From an uncultured bacterium (lineage in GTDB: Bacteria; Bacillota; Clostridia; Oscillospirales; Acutalibacteraceae), in assembly GCA_905215105.1 (NCBI GenBank), contig CAJMOI010000032.1, forward strand, positions 1-15,741: a stretch of 15,741 bases of DNA, written 5' to 3'. This document shows positions 1 to 7,828 of the stretch, piece by piece. Positions within the stretch are counted from its first letter, which is position 1; each line of letters opens with the position of its first letter. A program made the translations under genes and the position numbers. The notes beneath the pieces were generated by a model. That model did no database searches and was not told where the DNA came from. It saw only the letters and a program-made list of their open reading frames with translations.

Positions 1-582
1 GATTCCTAACTTGTTGGTAAATGGAGCATCCGGTATTGCAGTTACACCGCGCAGGCGCTGGGCTGCATTCCCGCCAACGGGAACCTGCTGCGGAAAATCC
101 ACCTTCCGTCTTATCTGTTCTGTCTCGCTACGGTGGGGGTCAATGGGTTTACCCTGCTGTTGTCCATCATACCGCTGCTGGGGGTTTGTCTGCTGGTGGG
201 GGTGCCGGTTTCCTGGTACTGGCTGCTGATTTCGGCACCACTGCTGTATACGGTGATTTTTACCACCGGCCTGTCCCTGCTGCTGGCAGCGGTGGGGGTG
301 TTTTTCCGGGATATGGCCTATCTCTACGGCATCGTTACAACGGTGTGGATGTACCTGACTCCCATGTTCTACCCGGTGACGATTATTCCCCGGCCGTACC
401 GCTTTTTGTGGGAGCTGAACCCCATGTTTCACTATACGGAAATTCTCCGGAATCTGGTGTTATACCAGACCATGCCGTCGGAGCGGTCGCTGCTCATTGC
501 GGGAGCCTACAGCCTGCTGACGCTGGCGGCAGGCATCCATGTTTTCAGAAGCTGTCAGGATCGGTTCTATGTCCATTTATAG
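1..582 (+). CDS. ABC-2 polysaccharide exporter permease, 5' partial, possibly frameshifted
   Basis: This is the C-terminal part of a Wzm/TagG-like permease, the membrane half of an ABC exporter that moves a finished lipid-linked glycan across the cytoplasmic membrane. The clear reading frame runs from about base 10 to the TAG at 580-582. It contains the family segment ANGNLLRKIHLP just before the membrane core, then four or five hydrophobic segments, the loop FFRDMAYLYGIV, the TPMFYPVTIIP segment and the usual end QDRFYVHL. A whole family member is about 260 residues and roughly 190 are present. In this frame a TAA lies at 7-9, while the frame one base over (from base 2) is open and reads IPNLLVNGASGIAVT, which resembles the expected preceding region. 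A frameshift near 41-58 is therefore likely, though the window edge prevents proof. The ATPase partner follows after 22 bases. Confidence 0.8.
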
Positions 583-586
583 CCGG

Positions 587-596
587 AAAAGGAGGG
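587..596 (+). promoter_or_regulatory. Ribosome binding site deciding the ATPase start
   Basis: The purine-rich run AAAAGGAGGG lies in the 22-base gap after the permease stop. Its core spacing of 9 bases favours ATG 605 over ATG 599. An upstream in-frame ATG at 539 lies inside the permease gene and has no comparable site. Confidence 0.7.
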
Positions 597-604
597 TGAT
601 GTCA

Positions 605-1330
605 ATGCCGGTAATCGAAGTGGAGGATGTCTCCATGATGTTCCGTCTGAGCCGCGGGAGGGAAGTCCGGGTCAAGGAATATCTGCTGAATCTGGCTCGG
701 GGCAGGTTGTCTTATGAGGAGTTCTGGGCGCTGCGGAATGTGTCCTTCCGGCTGGAAAGAGGGGAATCTCTGGGGCTGGTGGGAACCAATGGCTCGGGAA
801 AATCCACTTTGCTCAAGCTCATTGCCGGAATTATGCGCCCCACCTGTGGGACGGTCCGGGTACAGGGCTCCATTGCACCCCTGATTGAAATCAACGGCGG
901 ATTTGACCGCACCCTTTCCGGGCGGGAGAACATCTATCTGGCCGGCGCCATGCATGGCCACACCCGGGCATATATGGACAGCCGTTTTCGGGAGATTGTG
1001 GATTTTGCGGAGCTGTGGGAGTTTATCGACGTGCCGGTGGCGGGCTATTCTTCGGGAATGCTGTCCCGGCTGGGATTCGCCATTGCCACCCTGTCCGACG
1101 CGGATATCGTCATCGCCGACGAAGTGCTTTCCGTGGGGGACGCCCGTTTCCGCCAGAAGTGTGAGGCCCGGATGTCCGAAATGCTTCGGGAAGGGGTAAC
1201 CATCCTGTTTGTGTCCCATTCCGCCGCACAGGTGCAGAAAATCTGCCGCCGAGCCATCTGGCTGGACCGGGGACAGGTGCGGATGGACGGCCCTTCCGGG
1301 GAGGTGTGCAGAGCTTATGAAACCCGATGA
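605..1330 (+). CDS. ABC exporter ATP-binding protein, Wzt/TagH-like
   Basis: This 241-residue ATPase powers the polysaccharide exporter with the upstream permease at the inner face of the membrane. The Walker A motif GTNGSGKST lies at residues 60-68 (Lys66), the signature region YSSGM at about 148-152, and Walker B DIVIADE at about 167-173 with Glu173 catalytic. The N-terminal segment MFRLSRGREVRVKEYLL is typical of the O-antigen/teichoic acid exporter subfamily rather than drug pumps. The protein ends soon after the nucleotide-binding domain, so it lacks the C-terminal glycan-binding domain that some Wzt proteins use to recognise a capped chain. I chose ATG 605 because GGAGG at 591-595 sits 9 bases before it; ATG 599 is in frame but only 3 bases away. 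Its 3' end overlaps the next gene by 14 bases. Confidence 0.92.
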   Translation: MPVIEVEDVSMMFRLSRGREVRVKEYLLNLARGRLSYEEFWALRNVSFRLERGESLGLVGTNGSGKSTLLKLIAGIMRPTCGTVRVQGSIAPLIEINGGFDRTLSGRENIYLAGAMHGHTRAYMDSRFREIVDFAELWEFIDVPVAGYSSGMLSRLGFAIATLSDADIVIADEVLSVGDARFRQKCEARMSEMLREGVTILFVSHSAAQVQKICRRAIWLDRGQVRMDGPSGEVCRAYETR

Positions 1331-2420
1331 AAAGAAAGTACTGTTCTGTGCTTCCCGCACGTCCCACTTGGCCCGGTTTCATCAGCCGTATCTGACGGCC
1401 TTTGCCCGGATGGGCTGGCAGGTGGATACCGTGTCTCAGGGAAAGGAAGAACTGGGAGACGTATCCGGACAATTCCTTTTGCCTTTTCATAAATCCTGGA
1501 TTTCCCCCGGGAATCTTTCCACCCTGTTCCGATTGACCCGGCTGCTGCAAAAAGAGCGGTATGACCTGCTCATCGGACACACCACTCTGGCCTCCTTTCT
1601 TCTGCGGACAGCGGCGGTGCTTTCCCGGCAGAAATACAGCCGGCTGGTGCAGGTGTGCCACGGCTATCTGTTCCGGGACGATGATTCTTTCCGCAGCCGT
1701 CTGTACCGAAGCTGTGAGCGGGTCTTTCATAAGCGGGTAGATTGTCTGCTGGTGATGAACGGGGAGGACGAGGCCATTGCCCGAAAATACCGGTTTTGCC
1801 GGATCATCCACCGGATTCCCGGTATGGGGCTGGAGCTTCGGAAGCTGGTTCCCCAAAAGAGCGGGTCGGAGATCCGGCGGAATCTGGAAATCGGGCCGAA
1901 AGAGAAAATGCTGCTGTGTGTGGGGGAGTTTTCCCGGCGGAAAAACCAGCTCTGTCTGTTGCAGGGCTTTGCTTCCCTGCCAACGGAAGGGGTGCGGCTG
2001 GTGTTTGCGGGAGAGGGAAACCGGCTGGAAGCCTGCCGGCGCTTTGCCGCCGGGAAACAGCTGGGGGACCGGGTGCTGTTTCTGGGAGAGCGGACAGACG
2101 TACCGTCTTTGCTGGAAGCCTGTGACGGGCTGGTGACAGCCAGCCGTTCGGAAGGATTGCCCTTTTCCGTCATGGAGGCGTTGGCCATGGGGAAACCGGT
2201 GATTGCCTCAGAAGTGAAAGGACACCGGGAGCTGGTGGAAAACGGGAAAACCGGGCTGTTGTTCCGACTGGAAACGGAACAGGAGCCGGCAGAAACCCTG
2301 ACTCGATTTCTGCGAACACCGGCGGAGCACTGGCAGAAAGCCGACATGACCCCCTGGCTGCTGGAAACGGTGCAGGGACAGGTCATGGCGGAGTATCTGA
2401 AAGGGGGAACAACGGAGTGA
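1317..2420 (+). CDS. GT4-family glycosyltransferase
   Basis: This 367-residue protein is a GT-B fold, retaining glycosyltransferase that would add a sugar from a nucleotide donor to the growing lipid-linked glycan on the cytoplasmic side. The C-terminal half has the donor-binding signature: VGEFSRRKNQ for the start of the second Rossmann domain, then SRSEGLPFSVMEAL with the EX7E pair Glu279 and Glu287, then GKPVIASEVKGHRELV and NGKTGLLF. The N-terminal half contains LVQVCHGYLF, typical of the acceptor-side domain. No signal peptide or membrane segment is seen. ATG 1317 is the natural start: it overlaps the ATPase gene by 14 bases and has GGGGAGG at 1298-1304. Its stop shares bases with the GTG of the next gene. 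Neither donor nor acceptor can be read from sequence alone. Confidence 0.9.
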   Translation: MKPDEKKVLFCASRTSHLARFHQPYLTAFARMGWQVDTVSQGKEELGDVSGQFLLPFHKSWISPGNLSTLFRLTRLLQKERYDLLIGHTTLASFLLRTAAVLSRQKYSRLVQVCHGYLFRDDDSFRSRLYRSCERVFHKRVDCLLVMNGEDEAIARKYRFCRIIHRIPGMGLELRKLVPQKSGSEIRRNLEIGPKEKMLLCVGEFSRRKNQLCLLQGFASLPTEGVRLVFAGEGNRLEACRRFAAGKQLGDRVLFLGERTDVPSLLEACDGLVTASRSEGLPFSVMEALAMGKPVIASEVKGHRELVENGKTGLLFRLETEQEPAETLTRFLRTPAEHWQKADMTPWLLETVQGQVMAEYLKGGTTE

Positions 2421-2890
2421 AGCTTGGAAAAAAAGCCCGGAAGGGATGCGCCGTGATGCTGGCGGCGATCTGGCTGTCATGGGGAGCGTCCGCGGCTGTC
2501 ACAGGACTGGAACTGTCCCAGACGGAGATTCAGCTGGACCCGGGGGAAACCATGGAGCTGACGGTTCGGGCCTTGCCGGAAGGGTCAGCGCTGCCCCCGC
2601 TGGTGTTTACGTCATCGGATGAACAGGTGGCGGCCGTGCTGCCCAGCGGAACCGTACAGGGCGTAGACGGGGGAGAGGCTGTGATTACCGTTTCCACCCG
2701 GGACGGACGGTTTTCGGCCCGGTGTGCAGTTTCCGTATCCGGAAAGGAAAGCAGCCAGTACAGCTGGTTGATTCTGGCGGTGGAGGGGCTGCTGTTTTTC
2801 GGTGGAACCGGAGCCTTTGCCCTGTCCTATCGCCGGTTTATCCGGGAAAAGACCCGCCGGGAGATGGAGGGAAGGAGGAAACAGGCATGA
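2417..2890 (+). CDS. Single-pass membrane protein with one Big_2-type Ig-like domain
   Basis: This 157-residue protein starts with a basic N-terminus and hydrophobic stretch ending in GASA, which reads as a signal peptide (about residues 1-27). Residues about 28-107 form one bacterial Ig-like group 2 domain: VTGLELSQTEIQLDPGE at its start, FTSSDEQVAAVLPSG in the middle and GGEAVITV near the end are the usual landmarks. A membrane segment (about 117-138, WLILAVEGLLFFGG) follows, then a strongly basic tail, so the Ig domain should face outward. The start is GTG at 2417, overlapping the preceding stop by 4 bases, with AAGGGGG at 2401-2407. Big_2 domains bind carbohydrate or act as spacers. The position inside a glycan operon suggests a role in polymer handling or attachment, but that is inference. 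Confidence 0.75.
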   Translation: MKLGKKARKGCAVMLAAIWLSWGASAAVTGLELSQTEIQLDPGETMELTVRALPEGSALPPLVFTSSDEQVAAVLPSGTVQGVDGGEAVITVSTRDGRFSARCAVSVSGKESSQYSWLILAVEGLLFFGGTGAFALSYRRFIREKTRREMEGRRKQA

Positions 2891-3621
2891 ACTGGAAAAT
2901 CTGTTTGAAAGCCCGTTTGCTTCCCAAAAACGCGGGAAAGGAAATCCCCCTGTTTTTATCGGAGAGGGAGTCTCCGGATACACGGCTTTTTCCCTATGAA
3001 ACCGTGTCCTTTGATCTGTTTGATACGCTGGTTTTCCGCAGTGTACGGGAACCGGCGGCGGTATTTTCGGTGGTGGAAAACACCTTGCAGCGCCCCGGCT
3101 TTGCACAAAAGCGGAAAGCGGCAGAAGCCCGGGCCCGGCAGGAAAAGCACCGGCGTACCGGCAGCTGGGAGGTGACCTTTGGGGAAATCTACCGCTATCT
3201 GGACAACGATCCGGAAGCCATGGAAACCGAACTGGCGGCAGAGCTTGCCCTATGTCACCCCGATCCGGTCACAGCTACCCTTTGGGAAGCGGTGGGGAGA
3301 CAGGGGAAGCGCCGGGTCATCACCTCGGATATGTACCTTCCCGGGGAAACCCTTGCCCGGATTCTCCATCACTGCGGGTTCCAGGGTTGGGAAAAGCTGC
3401 TGGTATCCTGTGAATATGGTGTTTCCAAGGCGGACGGCGGCCTGTTTCAGGTGCTTCGCCGGGAAGTAGGGACAGGAGCGGTACTGCATATCGGCGATCA
3501 CTATGAGTCCGACGTGCTTTCTGCCCGGAAAAACGGGCTGGATGCAGCCTGGTACCGCCGTGAACAAGTCCAAAAATCAGTTTTTTACGCCCCTCATGGG
3601 GCAGAAAGGAGGCAGGCATGA
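2887..3621 (+). CDS. HAD-superfamily protein, COG5610-like, stand-alone
   Basis: This 244-residue protein has the four HAD landmarks in order: motif I SFDLFDTLV (Asp43), motif II ITSDMYLP (Thr146 or Ser147), the motif III lysine in VSKADGG (Lys181), and motif IV HIGDHYESD (Asp204, Asp209). An insertion of about 75 residues after motif I forms the cap. The general acid/base Asp expected two residues after the nucleophile in phosphatases is replaced by Phe45, as in other members of this group. Such proteins recur in polysaccharide clusters, where their exact substrate is unknown; hydrolysis of a sugar or polyol phosphate is one possibility. The ATG overlaps the upstream stop by 4 bases, with AAGGAGG at 2872-2878. 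It is paralogous to the HAD module inside the next gene product. Confidence 0.8.
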   Translation: MNWKICLKARLLPKNAGKEIPLFLSERESPDTRLFPYETVSFDLFDTLVFRSVREPAAVFSVVENTLQRPGFAQKRKAAEARARQEKHRRTGSWEVTFGEIYRYLDNDPEAMETELAAELALCHPDPVTATLWEAVGRQGKRRVITSDMYLPGETLARILHHCGFQGWEKLLVSCEYGVSKADGGLFQVLRREVGTGAVLHIGDHYESDVLSARKNGLDAAWYRREQVQKSVFYAPHGAERRQA

Positions 3622-6600
3622 AGAAAACGGAAGAGGGGCTTCCCCTGCTGTCGGTGATCGTGCCCGTGTACAATACGGAGGACTATCTGGCCCGCTGTCT
3701 GGAAAGTATCCTGTGTCAAACAACCCGGAATCTGGAGATTTTGGTGGTGGATGACGGTTCCACGGACCGCTCTCCGGAAATTGCGGAAAAATATGCCGCT
3801 CAGGACCCGCGCATCCGGCTGCTGACCCATCCGGAAAACCGGGGATTATATCACGCCCGGATCACCGGGGTCAAGGCCTCCACCGGCGCCTATATCGCCT
3901 TTGTGGACAGTGACGACTGGGTATCCGGGGATTTTTTCCGGGAGCTGGAAGAGCGGGCGGTAGAAACCGGCGCAGACATGGTGGTGGGAAAGGTTGTCCA
4001 CGAGGACGAAAAGGGATACCGGTATTTTCACAACGCCTATAGCTCCATGACCTTTGAGGGACTGGAAGGGAAAAAGGCCACCGAGGAATACTGGCGGCAG
4101 GAGGGCCGGTGTTTTTTGTGGCACACGGTCTGGAACAAGCTCTATGCCCGCAGCTTGTGGGAAAAGGCCCTGCCCATTCTGGAAAAGCAGACCCGCCGTC
4201 TGGTGATGACCGAGGATTTTGTATTCTCTTCGGTGCTGTTCAATTTTGTGGAAAAGCTGGCAGACGGGAAATACGGCTGTTACTACTATTTTCAGCACTC
4301 CGGCGCTTCCACCAGTCTGAAAGGCGGCGCTGCCAAGCTGGAAAAAAACCTGCTGGATCTGGGAACGGCCTTCCGGTTTGTTCGGCGGTATCTGCGCAGC
4401 GGGGAATACCGGATGGAGGCAGAACCGTCCTTTTTGAAATGGCGGGAGCTGTACGCCTATTTCTGGTTTGAAAATATCCGCAGAAGCGAGATTTCCCGGG
4501 AGGAACGGAAAGACCTGACCACCCTTCTGTGCCGTCATCTGGAACAGGACGACCCGGAAATCAAAGTCCCGGACGCATCCTGGTTCTATCGGCTGACCAC
4601 GGCCTTTGACGATCGGTATATCCGTCTGGCAAAAGCCATCGCGTCGCCCCGGGTGCGCTGTGTCAGCTTTGATATTTTTGATACGGCGGTGGTGCGTCCC
4701 TTCTATCGGCCTACCGACCTGTTTTTGCTGATGGAAGAGGAGTTTCACCGGCTGGTTCCGGACGAAAGCCGGGGCTTTGGATTTTTGCGGGTCATGGCGG
4801 AACGGGAGCTTCGCCGGAAAACCATTTATTGTTCCAAACCGGTTCGGGAAGAGGTAACGCTGGAACAGATTTATCAGGAGCTGGAGGAGTCTGCGGGCCT
4901 TTCCTCCGAAGTTGCAGCCGCCATGATGGAGTTGGAGTGCCGTCTGGAAATCCGCTTTTGCAGAGTCCGGAAAAGTATCCGCAATCTCTATCAAATGGCG
5001 CTGGCCTGCGGCAAAAAAATCTATTTCACCACCGATATGTATTTGCCACGTCAGACTATAGAAGCCATTTTGACGGGGAACGGATATGGAACCTATGAGG
5101 GATTGCTGATTTCCGGAGAGGTGAACCGCACCAAGCGCACCGGCAGCCTGTTTGAGGTGCTGCTGACAGAAAGCGGTGTTTCCCCGGGAGAGATTTTTCA
5201 TATCGGGGACAGCTGGGCTTCGGATGTGGAATCTCCCCGGAAATATAAGCTCCATTCCGCTTTTTACCCGGCGCCGGTGGAGTGTCTGCAATACAATATT
5301 TCCGATATCCCCACCACTCATTCCTGCTGTCCTTATACGGAACCGTCGGGCAGTATGATTAATTTGGAAAAGTCCATGGAATATCTGGGAACCCGGACAG
5401 CGCTGGCGGTCGCTTCGCTGGAGCTGTACGACATGCCCTTTGTCAGCTTCCATCCGGGAACGGAAATCAACGGAGACCCCTGCTTTCTGGGCTACTATCC
5501 CTTGGGAATGCACCTGCTGGCGGTAGCACGTTGGCTGGCGCTGGACAGTACCCGGCAGGGATATGAAACACTGGCCTTTATCGCCCGGGATGGCGACCTG
5601 CCCATGCGCGCCTATGAAATTCTGCGGAAACAGGTACCGGAAGCGCCGGTTCCCCGCTATCTCTATACGTCCCGGAAAGCCGGGATGGCCTGCGGCGTAT
5701 TTTCCGGAAAAGAATTGGCGGGGCTTTCGGGACATCTCAATCTTTCCGCCTGTACGCCCCGTCAGTTTATGGCCATGCTGGAACCGGTGCTGCTGCCGGA
5801 TACTGCGGATCATTGGGAAAAGCAGGGAATGGATCTGGATGAACCCTTTGAAAATTATGACAGCTTTCAGCGGACTGCTGCTGCACTGGCGGAGTACGGT
5901 TGGGATGAAGAGGGAGCAGACCACTATCGCCGGAGTGTAGCCGGATATTTTGCCGGTTTGCTCAAGGGAAAATCCGCGGTGTTTGACATCGGCTACAGCG
6001 GCAGAACACAGGAAATGCTGACCCGATTGTTGGGCCGTCCCATTGACGGGTATTATATCCACGAGAATGACGAGTCCTGTGCGTGCCGTCAGGAGCGGGA
6101 CGGATTTGTCATCCGCAGCTTTTATGACTACACTCCCTCCATCACCGGTGTGGCCCGGGAGCTGCTGTTTTCCCGCTATGCGCCTTCCTGTGTCGGATAC
6201 CGCATGGAAGGAGAGACAGCCGTACCGGAATTTGAGCCGGAGGAATTCCGGTATCCGGTGTGGTTCCTCATGACCTGGATTCAGCAGTCGGCACTGGATT
6301 TTGTGGAGGATTTCTGTCAGTGCTTCGGCCCGTATCTGTCCCGGATGCATATGCGGCCCATGGAGGTTTCCTATCCTTATGAATATTTCCTCCACACCCT
6401 CACAGAGTCAGATGCCCATCTGCTTGACTGCTGCCGGTTTGAAGATGATTTGTGGGCAGGCAGTACCTTCTGTCTCAGCGAGCAGTGGAAAACCGACATT
6501 GCCTATCATCGGATTGTGCCTTTTTATAAAGTGGTAGACCGGGAACGGTTCCAGCCGGTTCCGGAAACCAGAGAAGAACGGCGTCAGGAGCGATATGGGG

Positions 6601-6758
6601 AGGATCTGTCTCACTGGTTTTTCATGAAACAGGGAATCCACCGGAAAAGTCTGCTTTCCAAAGCGGCATACTGGTGGGCGGTAGACCGTTCTTCCTTCCG
6701 GAATCGGGCCCGGAAACACCTTTCCCGAAACAGAAAGGAGGGGGAAGGCCATGAGTGA
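3618..6758 (+). CDS. GT2 glycosyltransferase fused to HAD module and COG5610-type C-terminal region
   Basis: This 1046-residue protein joins at least three parts. Residues about 10-230 are a GT-A, family 2 glycosyltransferase: LSVIVPVYNTEDYL, the nucleotide-binding VVDDGSTD (Asp45, Asp46) and the metal-binding DSDDW (Asp97-Trp101). Residues about 348-550 are a HAD module: VSFDIFDT (Asp352), YFTTDMYLP (Asp473), the lysine in RTKRTG (Lys506) and HIGDSWASD (Asp531, Asp536). Residues about 600-1000 form a region with FIARDGD (Asp658) and VFDIGYSGRTQ (Asp790), features of long COG5610-type proteins whose role is unsettled. No membrane segment is obvious, so it should act in the cytoplasm on the nascent glycan, perhaps adding a sugar and processing a phosphate. 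AAAGGAGG at 3605-3612 supports the start, which overlaps the stand-alone HAD gene by 4 bases. Confidence 0.85.
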   Translation: MKKTEEGLPLLSVIVPVYNTEDYLARCLESILCQTTRNLEILVVDDGSTDRSPEIAEKYAAQDPRIRLLTHPENRGLYHARITGVKASTGAYIAFVDSDDWVSGDFFRELEERAVETGADMVVGKVVHEDEKGYRYFHNAYSSMTFEGLEGKKATEEYWRQEGRCFLWHTVWNKLYARSLWEKALPILEKQTRRLVMTEDFVFSSVLFNFVEKLADGKYGCYYYFQHSGASTSLKGGAAKLEKNLLDLGTAFRFVRRYLRSGEYRMEAEPSFLKWRELYAYFWFENIRRSEISREERKDLTTLLCRHLEQDDPEIKVPDASWFYRLTTAFDDRYIRLAKAIASPRVRCVSFDIFDTAVVRPFYRPTDLFLLMEEEFHRLVPDESRGFGFLRVMAERELRRKTIYCSKPVREEVTLEQIYQELEESAGLSSEVAAAMMELECRLEIRFCRVRKSIRNLYQMALACGKKIYFTTDMYLPRQTIEAILTGNGYGTYEGLLISGEVNRTKRTGSLFEVLLTESGVSPGEIFHIGDSWASDVESPRKYKLHSAFYPAPVECLQYNISDIPTTHSCCPYTEPSGSMINLEKSMEYLGTRTALAVASLELYDMPFVSFHPGTEINGDPCFLGYYPLGMHLLAVARWLALDSTRQGYETLAFIARDGDLPMRAYEILRKQVPEAPVPRYLYTSRKAGMACGVFSGKELAGLSGHLNLSACTPRQFMAMLEPVLLPDTADHWEKQGMDLDEPFENYDSFQRTAAALAEYGWDEEGADHYRRSVAGYFAGLLKGKSAVFDIGYSGRTQEMLTRLLGRPIDGYYIHENDESCACRQERDGFVIRSFYDYTPSITGVARELLFSRYAPSCVGYRMEGETAVPEFEPEEFRYPVWFLMTWIQQSALDFVEDFCQCFGPYLSRMHMRPMEVSYPYEYFLHTLTESDAHLLDCCRFEDDLWAGSTFCLSEQWKTDIAYHRIVPFYKVVDRERFQPVPETREERRQERYGEDLSHWFFMKQGIHRKSLLSKAAYWWAVDRSSFRNRARKHLSRNRKEGEGHE

Positions 6759-7776
6759 AACCGCTAGAATTGCCATTTTTTCAGAGGCATTTGATACAAA
6801 AGGGCAGGACCGGGAAACCTGTCTGGCGAGGGTTGGCCGGAATACCGGAAATCTGGCGTTTTTCCGGGGAATTCAAAAGCTCTTCCAGCCGGATTTTCTC
6901 CGTCCCAAGCTGGGACTTTCGGAAGATCCCGAAAAGCTGGCTTCGTACAGTGCCTTTCTCACCACGGACCTGATCTGGATTACCCAGAACCAGCGCTATG
7001 AGTCCACAGAGCGAATTCTGGATCGGATTGGGGACAGGCCGCTGATTCCCGTTTCCATTGGCTTGCAGTGCCGGGGATATGAGGTGGATTTCCAGCTGCA
7101 CCCTGATACGGTTCGGCTGCTCCATCGTTTGGAAGAGCGGTGTGTTATGGGCGTCCGGGGGAATTATACGGCGGAAATTCTGTCCCGGTATGGACTGCGG
7201 AATTTTCAGGTTATCGGCTGTCCATCGGTATTTTTTCGAGGGGAATATGCCTTTGACAGCCGCCAGCCTCCCACGCCGGAAACCACTGTGTGTAATTACA
7301 AAACCTTCTGGGGCGGATTTCGTCCCGGAGAGCTGACTTTTCTGGAATACTGCCGGAAATATCAGCTGGCTTTTGTGGAGCAAACCTGTCAGACTGTGGA
7401 GGAAGTTCTGGGAGAGAAAAGCGGTCCGTATCAGGAATGGCTCAACCGGAAGAAGCAGCTCTTCTTTTCACTGGAAGAATGGGACCGTTTTTTACAGCAG
7501 TTTTCCTTCTGTCTTGGGATGCGGATTCATGGGAATGTACTGGCTATGCAGAACGGGGCAAAGGCGCTGTATCTGGTTTCCGATTCCCGTACTCGGGAGC
7601 TGACAGAATTTTTCCATTTTCCGTCTTTGGAAATTGGGGAATTTGACCCGGAAAAATCTCTGGAGGCATATTGGGAAATGGCCCGGTATGAGGAGTTCAC
7701 AAAGTTGTTTCCCCAAAAGAAAGAGAATCTGCGGGAGTTTGCCCGGAAAAACGGGCTGGTATTGAATTTGACGTAA
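6751..7776 (+). CDS. Polysaccharide pyruvyl transferase family protein
   Basis: This 341-residue protein resembles the CsaB/WcaK-type family that transfers a pyruvate group from phosphoenolpyruvate to a sugar, forming a ketal on exopolysaccharide or secondary wall polymer. Supporting features are PVSIGLQCRGYE, the segment ERCVMGVRGNYTAEIL with GLRNFQVIGCPSVFF, and the C-terminal CLGMRIHGNVLAMQNG (Arg258-Gly261), matching the family's conserved RLHG-like motif. No signal peptide or membrane segment is visible, in keeping with cytoplasmic action before export. The ATG overlaps the upstream gene by 8 bases and has AAAGGAGG at 6734-6741. It is the last gene of the operon, ending five bases before a terminator stem. 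The family assignment is good; the acceptor sugar cannot be told. Confidence 0.8.
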   Translation: MSETARIAIFSEAFDTKGQDRETCLARVGRNTGNLAFFRGIQKLFQPDFLRPKLGLSEDPEKLASYSAFLTTDLIWITQNQRYESTERILDRIGDRPLIPVSIGLQCRGYEVDFQLHPDTVRLLHRLEERCVMGVRGNYTAEILSRYGLRNFQVIGCPSVFFRGEYAFDSRQPPTPETTVCNYKTFWGGFRPGELTFLEYCRKYQLAFVEQTCQTVEEVLGEKSGPYQEWLNRKKQLFFSLEEWDRFLQQFSFCLGMRIHGNVLAMQNGAKALYLVSDSRTRELTEFFHFPSLEIGEFDPEKSLEAYWEMARYEEFTKLFPQKKENLREFARKNGLVLNLT

Positions 7777-7780
7777 AACA

Positions 7781-7808
7781 AAAAGGACAGCTTGGTGGCT
7801 GTCCTTTT
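7781..7808. terminator. Bidirectional intrinsic terminator closing the glycan operon
   Basis: A perfect 11-base-pair stem pairs AAAAGGACAGC (7781-7791) with GCTGTCCTTTT (7798-7808) around a six-base loop. The A/T flanks give a U-rich tail in both directions. It lies between two convergent genes and can serve both. Confidence 0.88.
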
Positions 7809-7828
7809 GTTGATGAATACTCTAAATC

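Noticed and set aside
539..604. ATG 539 as start of the export ATPase
   Set aside because: It lies inside the permease gene without a binding site; the GGAGG at 591-595 points to 605.
3846..6395. 849-codon minus-strand open frame
   Set aside because: It is antisense, codon for codon, to the GT2-HAD gene, whose domains are clear; it shows no protein family features.
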